Assembly (NCBI GenBank): GCA_025351985.1
Contig: JANXUW010000089.1
Span: 1-9,861, forward strand
Origin: Pseudolysobacter sp.
GTDB taxonomy: Bacteria; Pseudomonadota; Gammaproteobacteria; Xanthomonadales; Rhodanobacteraceae
Reading direction: 5' to 3'
DNA length: 9,861 nucleotides
The translations under genes and the position numbers were made by a program. Positions 1 through 4,998 of the stretch are shown here, one piece after another (the stretch's first letter is position 1; each line of letters starts with the position of its first letter). The notes under the pieces were generated by a model. It was given only the letters and a program-made list of their open reading frames with translations. It had not been told where the DNA came from and made no database searches.

Positions 1-872
1 GCGGCCTTCGCCGATTCGGCGTTCTCGCGCTTCCAGTCCTCACGCTGATCGCGCGCCTGCCGTGCGGCCATGACATCCCCCGACAGATCCAGAATCGATG
101 TCCGTACCTCGGTCTGCGCGCGCTCCAGTTCGCCCTCGGCGCGACGTTGTTCGAGCAACCGGGAAACATCACCGCGATACACCAGCTCACGCACCCCGCG
201 TCCGCCGAAGTGCGGCTCCGGGGTGCGATCGATGCCCCGCTCGGCCAGACTACGATGATCCACGCGTGCACCGTGCCCGTGCTGCTCAAGATGCGCGTTG
301 GTGCGCTCGGCCCAGCGTGCGCGCAAGGCGATCAGTTGTTCCTTGCGTTCGGCATACCGTTCGGATTGCGTCGCCGCGGTACTGCCCTGATCTTTCTGGC
401 AACCGCCGCGCTCCGGGGCCTTGGCGTTGTAGCGACGGAAATACTGTTCCGGATCGCGCTCGATGCCGTCGCGCTTGCGATCGGAGAACATCACATGCGC
501 GTGCGGTTGCTCGCCGCCGTCCAGCGCAGCGATCGGGTTGTGGATCGCAAAGGTGTAGGCATGGCGTTCGCCGAGCTCCTGGGCGACGAACGAGCGCACG
601 AGATCGGCGCGCTGATCAGGCGACAGCTCACGCGGCAGGGCCAGCTCGAATTCGCGATACGCGTTGCCGTTGGCGCGTTCGTGCGCATCGGCGGCGTGCC
701 AAAAGTAGGCCGGCGAATTCGCCGCCCACTTGGGCATGTTGCCGCTCTCGGCGAGTTCGAGAACTTCGCCGGAGCGCAGGTCGGCGTACTTGCCCTCTCG
801 GGCAAGGTAGGCGGCGTGTGAGGCGGCTTTGCCGCGGGGGCCAACTTTCACGGAAGCGTGGTAGGTGGCCAT
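1..872 (-). CDS. mobA: MOBQ relaxase, MobA/MobL family (N-terminal part, cut by window edge)
   Basis: This is the DNA strand transferase that nicks oriT and pilots the cut strand during mobilization. The ATG at 872 opens 290 codons that run off the left edge. It starts MATYHASVKVGPRGKAASHA and follows the RSF1010 MobA layout closely. Tyr22 in AAYLAREGKY matches the catalytic tyrosine. The metal-binding histidines are His111 (FAIH) and His124/His126 (QPHAHVMFSDR). The RYNAKAPERGG and ARVDHRSL blocks also match. The visible end is charged and helical (QARDQREDWKREN). The protein reads away from the oriT at 914-979, as in RSF1010. The C-terminal part, which may be a primase, helicase or nothing more, lies outside the window. 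The PF03389 assignment rests on recognised motifs; no search was run. Confidence in relaxase function is high. Confidence 0.95.
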   Translation of the reverse strand, partial: MATYHASVKVGPRGKAASHAAYLAREGKYADLRSGEVLELAESGNMPKWAANSPAYFWHAADAHERANGNAYREFELALPRELSPDQRADLVRSFVAQELGERHAYTFAIHNPIAALDGGEQPHAHVMFSDRKRDGIERDPEQYFRRYNAKAPERGGCQKDQGSTAATQSERYAERKEQLIALRARWAERTNAHLEQHGHGARVDHRSLAERGIDRTPEPHFGGRGVRELVYRGDVSRLLEQRRAEGELERAQTEVRTSILDLSGDVMAARQARDQREDWKRENAESAKA

Positions 873-913
873 GGGGCAAGGCGGCGCTCTGGATCAGATT
901 TGGATTTAGCCCC

Positions 914-979
914 GCAGGGCGCACGTTTCTGGTTGCGTAGCAGACTGAAACACCTAAGTGCGCCTTCATTCCATGAAGG
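914..979 (+). other. Origin of transfer (oriT) with RSF1010-like nic core
   Basis: An imperfect 12-bp stem lies at 925-936 and 940-951 (arms GTTTCTGGTTGC and GCAGACTGAAAC, loop GTA). After the 3-base spacer ACC comes TAAGTGCGCCTT at 955-966. RSF1010/R1162 has the same order: a hairpin ending GAAAC, three bases, then TAAATGCGCCCT. By analogy the nick falls between G962 and C963. A 7-bp inverted repeat (CCTTCAT/ATGAAGG, 963-979) follows directly. The site sits between the divergent relaxase and accessory genes, where a MOBQ oriT is expected. The nick position is inferred. Confidence 0.85.
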
Positions 980-1067
980 ATGCTTTGGCTCTCGCTTCGC
1001 TCCGCGTTTGACGCTACCTATTCGACCTCGTACAGTCAAGCGCCATCCCCCACTTTTACGGACTGCT

Positions 1068-1487
1068 ATGTCGAACGATTGGCTGAAAGATCGCGTAACC
1101 TACATTCAGTGCTTGAAGAAACCCAGCGATCAGCAGGAATTACTTGCCCTGCTCTACGCCAAGAAAACCCGAACCGCGCTCGAAGAAAAGCAGTTGGGCA
1201 TTCTCACGCGGGCGGAACGTGCGGCCGATCGTGCGGCGTCTGCCCGTGCCGATGTCGCCAAGCTCCTGAATGCGAACAAGGACAGTGAACGCAAGGCACG
1301 CAATCACCGGCTCATTCTGCAAGGCCTGCTACTCGACTTCGCGGAGATTCAGACGTGGGACCGGGCGGAGCTATTGGGTGCACTGGTCAGCATGGCAACG
1401 TCCACGACCATCACCGCCGAGAAGCGCGCGGACTGGAAAAAGGTGGGGGCGAAGCTGCTGGCCGAGAAAGAACCAAAGCCCATCTAA
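1068..1487 (+). CDS. TraD/MobC-like mobilization accessory protein
   Basis: This 139-residue protein is encoded next to the oriT and diverges from the relaxase. Residues 73-110 (SERKARNHRLILQGLLLDFA, then the DRAELLGALVSMA stretch) resemble the RKARTHRLI..GLV..LLGALL signature of the TraD conjugal-transfer family (PF06412), which sits beside many MOBQ relaxases. The middle (about 35-70) is rich in Ala, Arg and Glu and probably a coiled helix. Its likely role is binding oriT DNA and assisting the relaxase, as MobC does in RSF1010; that is inferred from position and motif. The ATG at 1068 was chosen because upstream extension in the same frame (to 858) would run through the oriT hairpin and nic site. 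The upstream SD is weak (GGA, about 7 nt). Confidence 0.8.
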   Translation: MSNDWLKDRVTYIQCLKKPSDQQELLALLYAKKTRTALEEKQLGILTRAERAADRAASARADVAKLLNANKDSERKARNHRLILQGLLLDFAEIQTWDRAELLGALVSMATSTTITAEKRADWKKVGAKLLAEKEPKPI

Positions 1488-1571
1488 ATCACAGCGCGAG
1501 GTAAACACTCACGCGCGGCATTCGTTCGCTCGCCACCTCGACATGTGCGGATCCAGCGCACCACGGATACC

Positions 1572-1769
1572 TCAACGCGGGGCATATCCCGCATCAGTGA
1601 GTGCTTCCCGCACGCAGGCGGCGGCGTCACGCATGGTGTAGGCCTCGTCCTCATCCTGGGCGTTGCTGCGGAACTCGGAAAAGCTCACCCGCTTGAGAAA
1701 CTGCGCCAAGTGCCACGCCTGCGCATCGGTCAGTTCCACGGAAAGCGTCACGGTTTTCTCATCAGCCAT
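1572..1769 (-). CDS. Small conserved plasmid protein of unknown function (DUF7706-like)
   Basis: This is a 65-residue, acidic, soluble protein starting MADEKTVTLSVELTDAQAWH. It resembles the small plasmid and island proteins with the pattern VELTDAQAWxLAQFLKRVxF...DEAYxMRDAA..VRxAL..AGYAPR, recalled as DUF7706. The label is from memory and unverified. The N-terminal strand followed by helices could suit a small protein-protein module, but no catalytic motif is visible. It is the last gene of a leftward cluster. Its start overlaps the end of the preceding 73-residue gene by 22 bp, suggesting translational coupling. It converges on the mobilization accessory gene, with 84 bp between the two stops. 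Confidence 0.75.
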   Translation of the reverse strand: MADEKTVTLSVELTDAQAWHLAQFLKRVSFSEFRSNAQDEDEAYTMRDAAACVREALTDAGYAPR

Positions 1770-1969
1770 GGCATCGTCTCACTCGTCGAAAAGAAGGCGC
1801 CGGGCTTGTACCACACGGCATCGGCCGGACTTTCCGGGATGTCGCTGAAGTCGATCTCGCTATCCGGCATGGCGTCCAAGCGTGCGAGCATGGCCAGCTC
1901 ATCCTCGCTCAGCGGCGTGGCCGGGTTGAGGGTAAACCTAACAATTTTTCCGGTATTCGGATTGCTCAT
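1748..1969 (-). CDS. Small protein resembling the N-terminal half of BrnA-type antitoxins
   Basis: This is a 73-residue protein beginning MSNPNTGKIVRFTLNPATPL. The stretch LSEDELAMLARLDAMPDSEI, followed by DFSDIPE, resembles the front part of BrnA antitoxins of the PF14384 type (PLTxEQxAxLxALAAMPDxxIDxSDIPE). The basic DNA-binding half that normally follows is missing; the chain ends GAFFSTSETMPWLMRKP. The ATG at 1969 has AAGG about 9 nt upstream. A longer reading from 2059 would cross the hairpin at 2044-2062 and looks non-coding. It lies 117 bp downstream of brnA and overlaps the next gene. It may be a remnant or an adapted partner. That it is expressed is likely; its function is unknown. 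Confidence 0.7.
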   Translation of the reverse strand: MSNPNTGKIVRFTLNPATPLSEDELAMLARLDAMPDSEIDFSDIPESPADAVWYKPGAFFSTSETMPWLMRKP

Positions 1970-2033
1970 GGCGTTCGGCCTTTCGGGCGGAGATGAGGCG
2001 GACGGTATCGTCACGCAAGCAAAGCGAGCAAGT

Positions 2034-2062
2034 GCGCACTTACGACTTGCCTGCGGCAAGTC
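2034..2062 (-). other. Hairpin followed by a second nic-like sequence
   Basis: In the 117-bp gap between brnA and the 73-residue gene there is a perfect 8-bp stem, GACTTGCC at 2044-2051 and GGCAAGTC at 2055-2062, with loop TGC. Read on the minus strand, the stem is followed after one base by TAAGTGCGC (2042 down to 2034). These are the same nine bases as the nic core at 955-963. It could be a relic or alternative oriT, or chance. There is no T-run, so it is not a typical intrinsic terminator. Confidence 0.4.
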
Positions 2063-2086
2063 ACGTTCGCCCTACGGAGTTAGGGG

Positions 2087-2335
2087 TCAGCGAGTACGGG
2101 CCACGTCGCTTTCCAGCAGCATCCGAACGTACCGTGTGTACGGAATGCCGCTCGCTTTGGCCTTGGCTTTCAAGGCGTCGAGAAGGGCAACAGGCAGGCG
2201 CATGTTCAGCGCGGCGGCCTTCGGCTCGATCTCGAACCGCATCGGCTTGAACTGCTTGAAGTCGAGGCGGGACAGGTCTTGCTCCAAGAACGCTTCGGCC
2301 TCGGCGTCGGTCTTGAACTCAGGTACTCGCTTCAT
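2087..2335 (-). CDS. brnA: BrnA/CopG-type antitoxin of the BrnT toxin
   Basis: This is an 82-residue antitoxin expected to bind and neutralise BrnT and repress the operon. Residues 1-36 (MKRVPEFKTDAEAEAFLEQD and following) form the acidic toxin-binding front typical of the CopG_antitoxin family (PF12441). Residues about 40-78 (ALNMRLPVALLDALKAKAKA, then GIPYTRYVRMLLES) form a ribbon-helix-helix DNA-binding domain. The start at 2335 has AAGGAG about 10-12 nt upstream, inside brnT, and overlaps the end of brnT by 17 bp, so translation is coupled. Toxin-first order is normal for brnTA. Length and motifs are complete. Confidence 0.88.
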   Translation of the reverse strand: MKRVPEFKTDAEAEAFLEQDLSRLDFKQFKPMRFEIEPKAAALNMRLPVALLDALKAKAKASGIPYTRYVRMLLESDVARTR

Positions 2336-2600
2336 AGTTACTCGACTCCTTCGCGTGCATGTAACGGGCGCTAATCGGGCGGATGAGGTTGTCCCGGAAG
2401 GCGAACGCCACGAACAGCGCACGGCCATCGACCCGCCCCGCCGCGATGTGGCGACTCTCGGTCGGCGTCGAGTGTTTCAGGTCGGGGGCCACGACGGCCT
2501 CGCCGTCGAGAAACAGCCGTTCGACGTCCTCACGGGAAACCCCATGTTTCCCGCACTTGGGCCAGTTGCCGTCATCCCAGTCGAAGCCCGCGATCTTCAT
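2319..2600 (-). CDS. brnT: BrnT-family ribonuclease toxin
   Basis: This 93-residue protein belongs to the BrnT toxin family (PF04365), a RelE-like RNase that inhibits translation. The start MKIAGFDWDDGNWPKCGKHG has the family's WDxxN..K..KHGVS signature. It continues EDVERLF, with RHIAAGRVDGRALFVAFAFR as central strands and RPISARYMHAKE..NY at the C-terminus, where conserved Arg and Tyr residues sit. It is intact. A direct-repeat promoter lies immediately upstream. No ribosome binding site precedes the ATG, and the predicted transcript starts at or next to it, so a leaderless mRNA is possible. A role in plasmid maintenance is inferred from the setting. Confidence 0.9.
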   Translation of the reverse strand: MKIAGFDWDDGNWPKCGKHGVSREDVERLFLDGEAVVAPDLKHSTPTESRHIAAGRVDGRALFVAFAFRDNLIRPISARYMHAKESSNYEAST

Positions 2601-2605
2601 ATGGT

Positions 2606-2634
2606 TTTATACACAAACGTATACACAAATGCAA
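2606..2634 (-). promoter_or_regulatory. brnTA promoter with two 10-bp direct-repeat operator half-sites
   Basis: On the minus strand a -35-like TTGCAT (2634-2629) and a -10-like TATAAA (2611-2606) are 17 bp apart. The -10 ends only 5 nt before the brnT ATG. Two exact copies of TTTGTGTATA (2629-2620 and 2617-2608), with a 12-bp period, overlap the spacer and the -10. They are good candidates for BrnA autorepression. The promoter call is from sequence only. Confidence 0.6.
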
Positions 2635-2729
2635 TTACATCACAGCTTGCGCCATGGCCATCAGCGAACGCCATGAATCACGGCGCACCCCAGCGGTTCC
2701 CTGCCCTGCCTCACCGCGCAACGCCGCTA

Positions 2730-2754
2730 TGAATCGCCCCGTCTTCCGTAGACA
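2730..2754 (+). repeat. Terminal inverted repeat of the IS3-family element (orfB side)
   Basis: It begins TGAATCGCCCCG and ends TAGACA. It differs from the opposite end at positions 13, 17 and 19. It abuts the orfB stop at 2756. Confidence 0.92.
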
Positions 2755-2755
2755 C

Positions 2756-3625
2756 TCAGCAGTCTCGTTTTGAAAATCTCTTTTCGAACTCTACCGGAGA
2801 CAGCCCGTTGTTGTATCCATGCTGCCTTTGCGTGTTGTAAAACATCTCGATGTAGTTGAACACGTCGGACTTTGCGGCGTCCCTGGTTACATAGATTTTC
2901 CGCTTGATGCGTTCACGTTTGAGCAACTGGAAAAAGCTTTCGGCCACGGCGTTGTCATGGCAGTTGCCGCGCCGGCTCATGCTACTCACCAAACCGTGTT
3001 CTTTGAGAAAGTCTTGCCAGTCAAGGCCAGTGAACTGCGTGCCTTGGTCAGAGTGAACCAGCAGTCCCGGTAAGGGCTTGCGCCGCCAGACCGCCATCAT
3101 CAAGGCCTGCAGCACCACCTCGGTGTGCAGGCTGGGCTGCATGGCCCAACCCACGATCTGCCGCGAGAACAGATCCAGCACGATCGCCAGATACAACCAG
3201 CCTTCGTGCGTGCGGATGTAGGTGATGTCGGTGACCCAGACCTGATTGGCATGGGCGACATCGAACTGTCGTGCGAGGTGATTGTTCGCCACGACCGACG
3301 GTTTGCCGCCCCGATGGCCCGGTCTTCTACCGTAGCCCACCTGCGCACGAAGGCGTTCATGTCGCATCAGACGAGCAACACGATGCTTGCCGCACGCTTC
3401 ACCCAAATCACGCAGGTCGCGCGTGATCTTGCGATAGCCATACACCCCGCCACTGGCTAACCAAAAATGCTTGATCAGTCCGATGACGCGAACATTTTCC
3501 CGGGCGCGATCCGACAGGGGGGCCGCCCGCCACGCGTAATACCCACTGCGCTGCAGCCCGAACACCCGGCACATGCTGCGCACGCGGAATATCCGCGTGT
3601 GCGCGTGCATGAATGCGTACTTCAC
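2756..3625 (-). CDS. IS3-family transposase OrfB (DDE integrase domain)
   Basis: This is a 289-residue catalytic subunit, normally made as an OrfAB fusion by frameshifting. Residues about 20-100 form the helical HTH_21-like region (YYAWR..., GVYGYRKITRDLRDLG). Residues about 120-285 form the RNase H-like integrase core. The catalytic triad is Asp133 (WVTDITYI), Asp193 (VHSDQGTQF) and Glu229 (NCHDNAVAESFF), with 35 residues between the last two, as expected for DD(35)E. The C-terminus FNYIEMFYNTQRQHGYNNGL is also typical. No stop or deletion is seen, so it looks active. The listed start is the GTG at 3625 (VKYAFM), overlapping the orfA stop; independent translation from it is uncertain. Confidence 0.95.
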   Translation of the reverse strand: MKYAFMHAHTRIFRVRSMCRVFGLQRSGYYAWRAAPLSDRARENVRVIGLIKHFWLASGGVYGYRKITRDLRDLGEACGKHRVARLMRHERLRAQVGYGRRPGHRGGKPSVVANNHLARQFDVAHANQVWVTDITYIRTHEGWLYLAIVLDLFSRQIVGWAMQPSLHTEVVLQALMMAVWRRKPLPGLLVHSDQGTQFTGLDWQDFLKEHGLVSSMSRRGNCHDNAVAESFFQLLKRERIKRKIYVTRDAAKSDVFNYIEMFYNTQRQHGYNNGLSPVEFEKRFSKRDC

Positions 3626-3900
3626 CCGGACAGTCTGGCAAAGTACGTTGCGGCCTTTTTTAAGATGTCACGCTCCTCCGTGACACGACGCAGTTCAGCC
3701 TTCACACGCCGCAGCTCCGCGGCGTGATCGGTCTCGGTCTGGCGTGCCCCACTGGGCTTCTCGCGCTGTCGCTGCCAGGCGTACAGGCTGTGAATGGAAA
3801 CGCCCAATCGTCCCGCCACATCGGCCACTGAATGCCCTCGCTCAGTGATCTGCTTGACCGCCTCTGCCTTGAACTCTTCCGGGTAACGCTTGCTGCTCAT
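3622..3900 (-). CDS. IS3-family transposase OrfA (helix-turn-helix, leucine zipper)
   Basis: This is a 92-residue DNA-binding subunit that recognises the element ends. The start MSSKRYPEEFKAEAVKQITE and the GRLGVSIHSLYAWQRQ segment form the HTH_Tnp_1 domain (about 5-48). Residues about 55-85 (AAELRRVKAELRRVTEERDI, then LKKAATYFA) form the coiled-coil dimerisation helix that continues into the fusion protein. The ATG at 3900 has GAGGTG 4-6 nt upstream. A GTG two codons earlier is in frame but lacks a better site. Its stop overlaps the orfB start. Confidence 0.93.
   Translation of the reverse strand: MSSKRYPEEFKAEAVKQITERGHSVADVAGRLGVSIHSLYAWQRQREKPSGARQTETDHAAELRRVKAELRRVTEERDILKKAATYFARLSG
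3655..3661 (-). promoter_or_regulatory. Programmed -1 frameshift heptamer in the IS3-family element
   Basis: Read in the orfA frame the codons are TTA AAA AAG, giving the slippery heptamer A AAA AAG in the correct phase, eleven codons before the orfA stop. A -1 slip continues GRNVLCQTVRVKYAFM into orfB and produces the OrfAB transposase. This is the standard IS3-family mechanism. A downstream stimulatory structure was not modelled. Confidence 0.88.
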
Positions 3901-3938
3901 ACACACCTCGTCTCATGCCAATGATTATGGCTGCAAGG

Positions 3939-3963
3939 TGTCTAGGAAAGGCGGGGCGATTCA
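3939..3963 (-). repeat. Terminal inverted repeat of the IS3-family element (orfA side)
   Basis: Read on the minus strand it begins TGAATCGCCCCG and ends TAGACA, pairing with 2730-2754. Three further bases on each side (CTA/TAG) also pair. Confidence 0.92.
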
Positions 3964-4115
3964 TAGGGTAAAGCAGACGAAGCAGCAATAGAGGTTACAC
4001 CTGGCTAGCGAACGTGGGGGTCCAGGTTCGTGAGTCAATAAAGCAAAGTTGGCCTGAGTGGAACAGGACTACTCAGCTCAGCAAGAATATTGCGATAGGT
4101 ACGAAACGACGCGCA

Positions 4116-4157
4116 GCGCAGGTGAAAGGTCGAGTCTTGAAGCCGCAAGGTCGAGCA
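4116..4157 (+). repeat. Tandem pair of 21-bp repeats, first pair
   Basis: The first unit (4116-4136) begins GCGCAGGTGAAAGGTCGAGT. The second (4137-4157) is degenerate but keeps AAGGTCGAG in register. The first unit matches the unit at 4290-4310 at 20 of 21 positions. A 21-bp period is two helical turns, as for iteron or operator arrays. Confidence 0.75.
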
Positions 4158-4289
4158 ATTACGAGAAAAAGTACCCGCAGAAAAATATAACGAAATCAAC
4201 ACGATACGTTTATCGTCATTTTGACTTTCGCTCGCCGCACCATTCGAACCGCTTAAACGGCCACTTTTGGCGAGTGGCAGACCGAGTTC

Positions 4290-4331
4290 GTGCAGGTGAA
4301 AGGTCGAGTCGTGCAGGTGAAAGAGCGAATA
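4290..4331 (+). repeat. Tandem pair of 21-bp repeats, second pair
   Basis: The units 4290-4310 and 4311-4331 both start GTGCAGGTGAAAG and diverge only in their last third. The pair lies 174 bp downstream of the first pair. There is no similarity to the iterons at 4851-4990, so a different protein or a different origin would be involved. Confidence 0.8.
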
Positions 4332-4336
4332 TCTGG

Positions 4337-4382
4337 GATGAAGAACTCCCATGAGACCGCACGATTTGGCGATGAAGAACTC
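4337..4382 (+). repeat. 12-bp direct repeat, 34 bp apart
   Basis: GATGAAGAACTC occurs at 4337-4348 and 4371-4382, immediately after the second 21-bp pair. Its function is unknown. Confidence 0.7.
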
Positions 4383-4533
4383 TCAGAGGCATCGAGAGCT
4401 GCCATTAGACGCGTCCAGGGTGGGCTGTGGCGCATACCCAATGGGTAGGTGGCGCTTTTAATTCCGTGCGCAGCATAGAGGCGCAGGATGGCTAGATTCC
4501 ACACCGCCCAAGCTAGCATTCTGCAAAACAGCG

Positions 4534-4551
4534 CGCGAAGCGCGCTTCGCG
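4534..4551. repeat. Perfect 18-bp palindrome
   Basis: CGCGAAGCGCGCTTCGCG reads identically on both strands. It could be a protein-binding dyad or a cruciform. Another palindrome, ACAGCGCTGT, lies at 4581-4590. Confidence 0.85.
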
Positions 4552-4620
4552 GATATAGAAGGCCCTCGTTGATGATCGCTACAGCGCTGTGACCGTGCAG
4601 GTTTCGAACATTAAATGCTG

Positions 4621-4635
4621 ATCCGCGAAGCGGAT
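4621..4635. repeat. Hairpin ATCCGC-GAA-GCGGAT
   Basis: A perfect 6-bp stem with a GAA loop. The CGCGAAGCG core recalls the palindrome at 4534-4551. No T-run follows on either strand. Confidence 0.75.
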
Positions 4636-4650
4636 GCCGATTTGTTTTAA

Positions 4651-4670
4651 GGTGGCCATGGATGGCCACC
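4651..4670. repeat. Near-perfect palindrome with 9-bp arms
   Basis: The arms GGTGGCCAT and ATGGCCACC flank a GG centre. On the minus strand TTAAAACAAA follows, which is too poor in T for a standard terminator. Confidence 0.85.
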
Positions 4671-4675
4671 GTAGG

Positions 4676-4692
4676 CCGGCGCGTAGCGCCGG
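4676..4692. repeat. Hairpin CCGGCGC-GTA-GCGCCGG
   Basis: A perfect 7-bp, all-G/C stem with a GTA loop, 5 bp after the preceding palindrome. The two may form a double hairpin. Confidence 0.8.
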
Positions 4693-4749
4693 GGCGGAGG
4701 CAGGATGCCGAAGGGTAGGCGCTATTCCGTTCTGACTAATCTTGCATAG

Positions 4750-4758
4750 TTATCCACA
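4750..4758 (+). promoter_or_regulatory. DnaA box
   Basis: TTATCCACA matches the consensus TTATNCACA exactly. It is 100 bp from the first iteron. Confidence 0.8.
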
Positions 4759-4850
4759 GAAACGAGCTTCCTACTACAGGATATATATAGGGCTCTTACT
4801 ATAGGCAGCATTCGGAAACCTTTGCTGCGCTTATCTTTGCGGTATATCCG

Positions 4851-4990
4851 CGCTACCGTTTATGCGTGGATGGCGCTACCGTTTATGCGTAGCAATGAGC
4901 TATATGACTGCCTCAAGCGCTACCGTTTATGCGTGGATAACTTGTCGAGCGCACAGGCTTACCCACAGAAAAGCGCTACCGTTTATGCGT
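4851..4990 (+). repeat. Array of four 17-bp RepA iterons
   Basis: CGCTACCGTTTATGCGT occurs without mismatch at 4851-4867, 4874-4890, 4918-4934 and 4974-4990. Start-to-start spacings are 23, 44 and 56 bp: the first two are near whole helical turns and the last is not. GGAT follows copies 1 and 3. The exact conservation and location beside repA identify them as the Rep-binding sites that also set copy number and incompatibility. Confidence 0.93.
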
Positions 4991-4998
4991 AAGAAACG

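Larger units (their letters stand above)
2730..3963 (-). mobile_element. Complete IS3-family insertion sequence, about 1.23 kb
   Basis: Two 25-bp terminal inverted repeats (2730-2754 and 3939-3963) match at 22 of 25 positions and begin TGAATCGCCCCG. They enclose orfA and orfB, which overlap by 4 bases, with a slippery heptamer before the orfA stop. Length, gene order and frameshift signal are those of the IS3 family, probably the IS3 subgroup judging by orfA. No classic 3-4 bp target repeat is visible. The flanks are CTA on the left and TAG on the right, which is either a 2-bp TA duplication in CTAG or longer inverted repeats. Confidence 0.95.
3964..4740. other. Gene-free structured region between the IS3 element and the origin
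   Basis: About 780 bp hold no convincing gene on either strand. Open frames at 4035-4352 (minus) and 4058-4354 (plus) have unnatural composition that mirrors the DNA repeats. The left part (to about 4382) carries paired 21-bp tandem repeats and a 12-bp direct repeat, and it is comparatively A+T-rich around 4160-4215. The right part (4430-4700) is dense in short G+C-rich hairpins and ends close to the DnaA box. Its position next to the iterons suggests an extended origin, an incompatibility or copy-control region, or an untranslated RNA. None of these can be decided by reading. Confidence 0.6.
4740..4998. other. Iteron-type origin of vegetative replication (oriV)
   Basis: The stretch holds a perfect DnaA box (TTATCCACA, 4750-4758), a one-mismatch box (TTACCCACA, 4959-4967) and an inverted near-match (4932-4940). 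It also has an A+T-rich patch around 4780-4790 (ATATATATAG) and four identical 17-bp iterons. Iteron 4 ends 8 bp before the repA stop codon, so the origin lies downstream of the leftward par-rep operon. The known pVS1 replicon has the same order (par, rep, oriV), although its Rep protein differs. RepA would bind the iterons and DnaA would help open the A+T-rich patch. Confidence 0.88.

Noticed and set aside
98..940. Long open frames on the plus strand opposite the relaxase (98-940 and 147-821)
   Set aside because: They lie antisense to a clear relaxase with intact catalytic motifs in G+C-rich DNA, and their translations are Arg-rich or of no family.
858..1067. Upstream extension of the mobilization accessory protein to an in-frame start at 858
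   Set aside because: It would translate the oriT hairpin and nic site, and family similarity exists only after 1068.
1488..1571. Bidirectional terminator between the converging genes
   Set aside because: CGAGGT/ACCTCG (1497-1502, 1535-1540) could pair, but the loop is long and no T-run follows.
1545..2732. 395-codon plus-strand frame across the toxin-antitoxin cluster
   Set aside because: It is antisense to four small genes with recognisable proteins and has no family resemblance itself.
4000..4045. tRNA-like GGTTCG in a possible T-arm near 4025-4030
   Set aside because: The T-arm consensus is incomplete (GGTTCGTG) and no acceptor, D or anticodon arms can be formed.
4035..4352. 105-residue minus-strand frame with repeated DSTFHL
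   Set aside because: The protein repeat only reflects the 21-bp DNA repeats being a multiple of three. There is no ribosome binding site and composition is unnatural.
4253..4669. 138-residue minus-strand frame in the hairpin region
   Set aside because: It crosses several palindromes, resembles no protein known to me, and has no convincing start.
4851..4990. CRISPR array
   Set aside because: Only four 17-bp repeats with unequal spacing, next to repA and DnaA boxes and with no cas genes. They are iterons.
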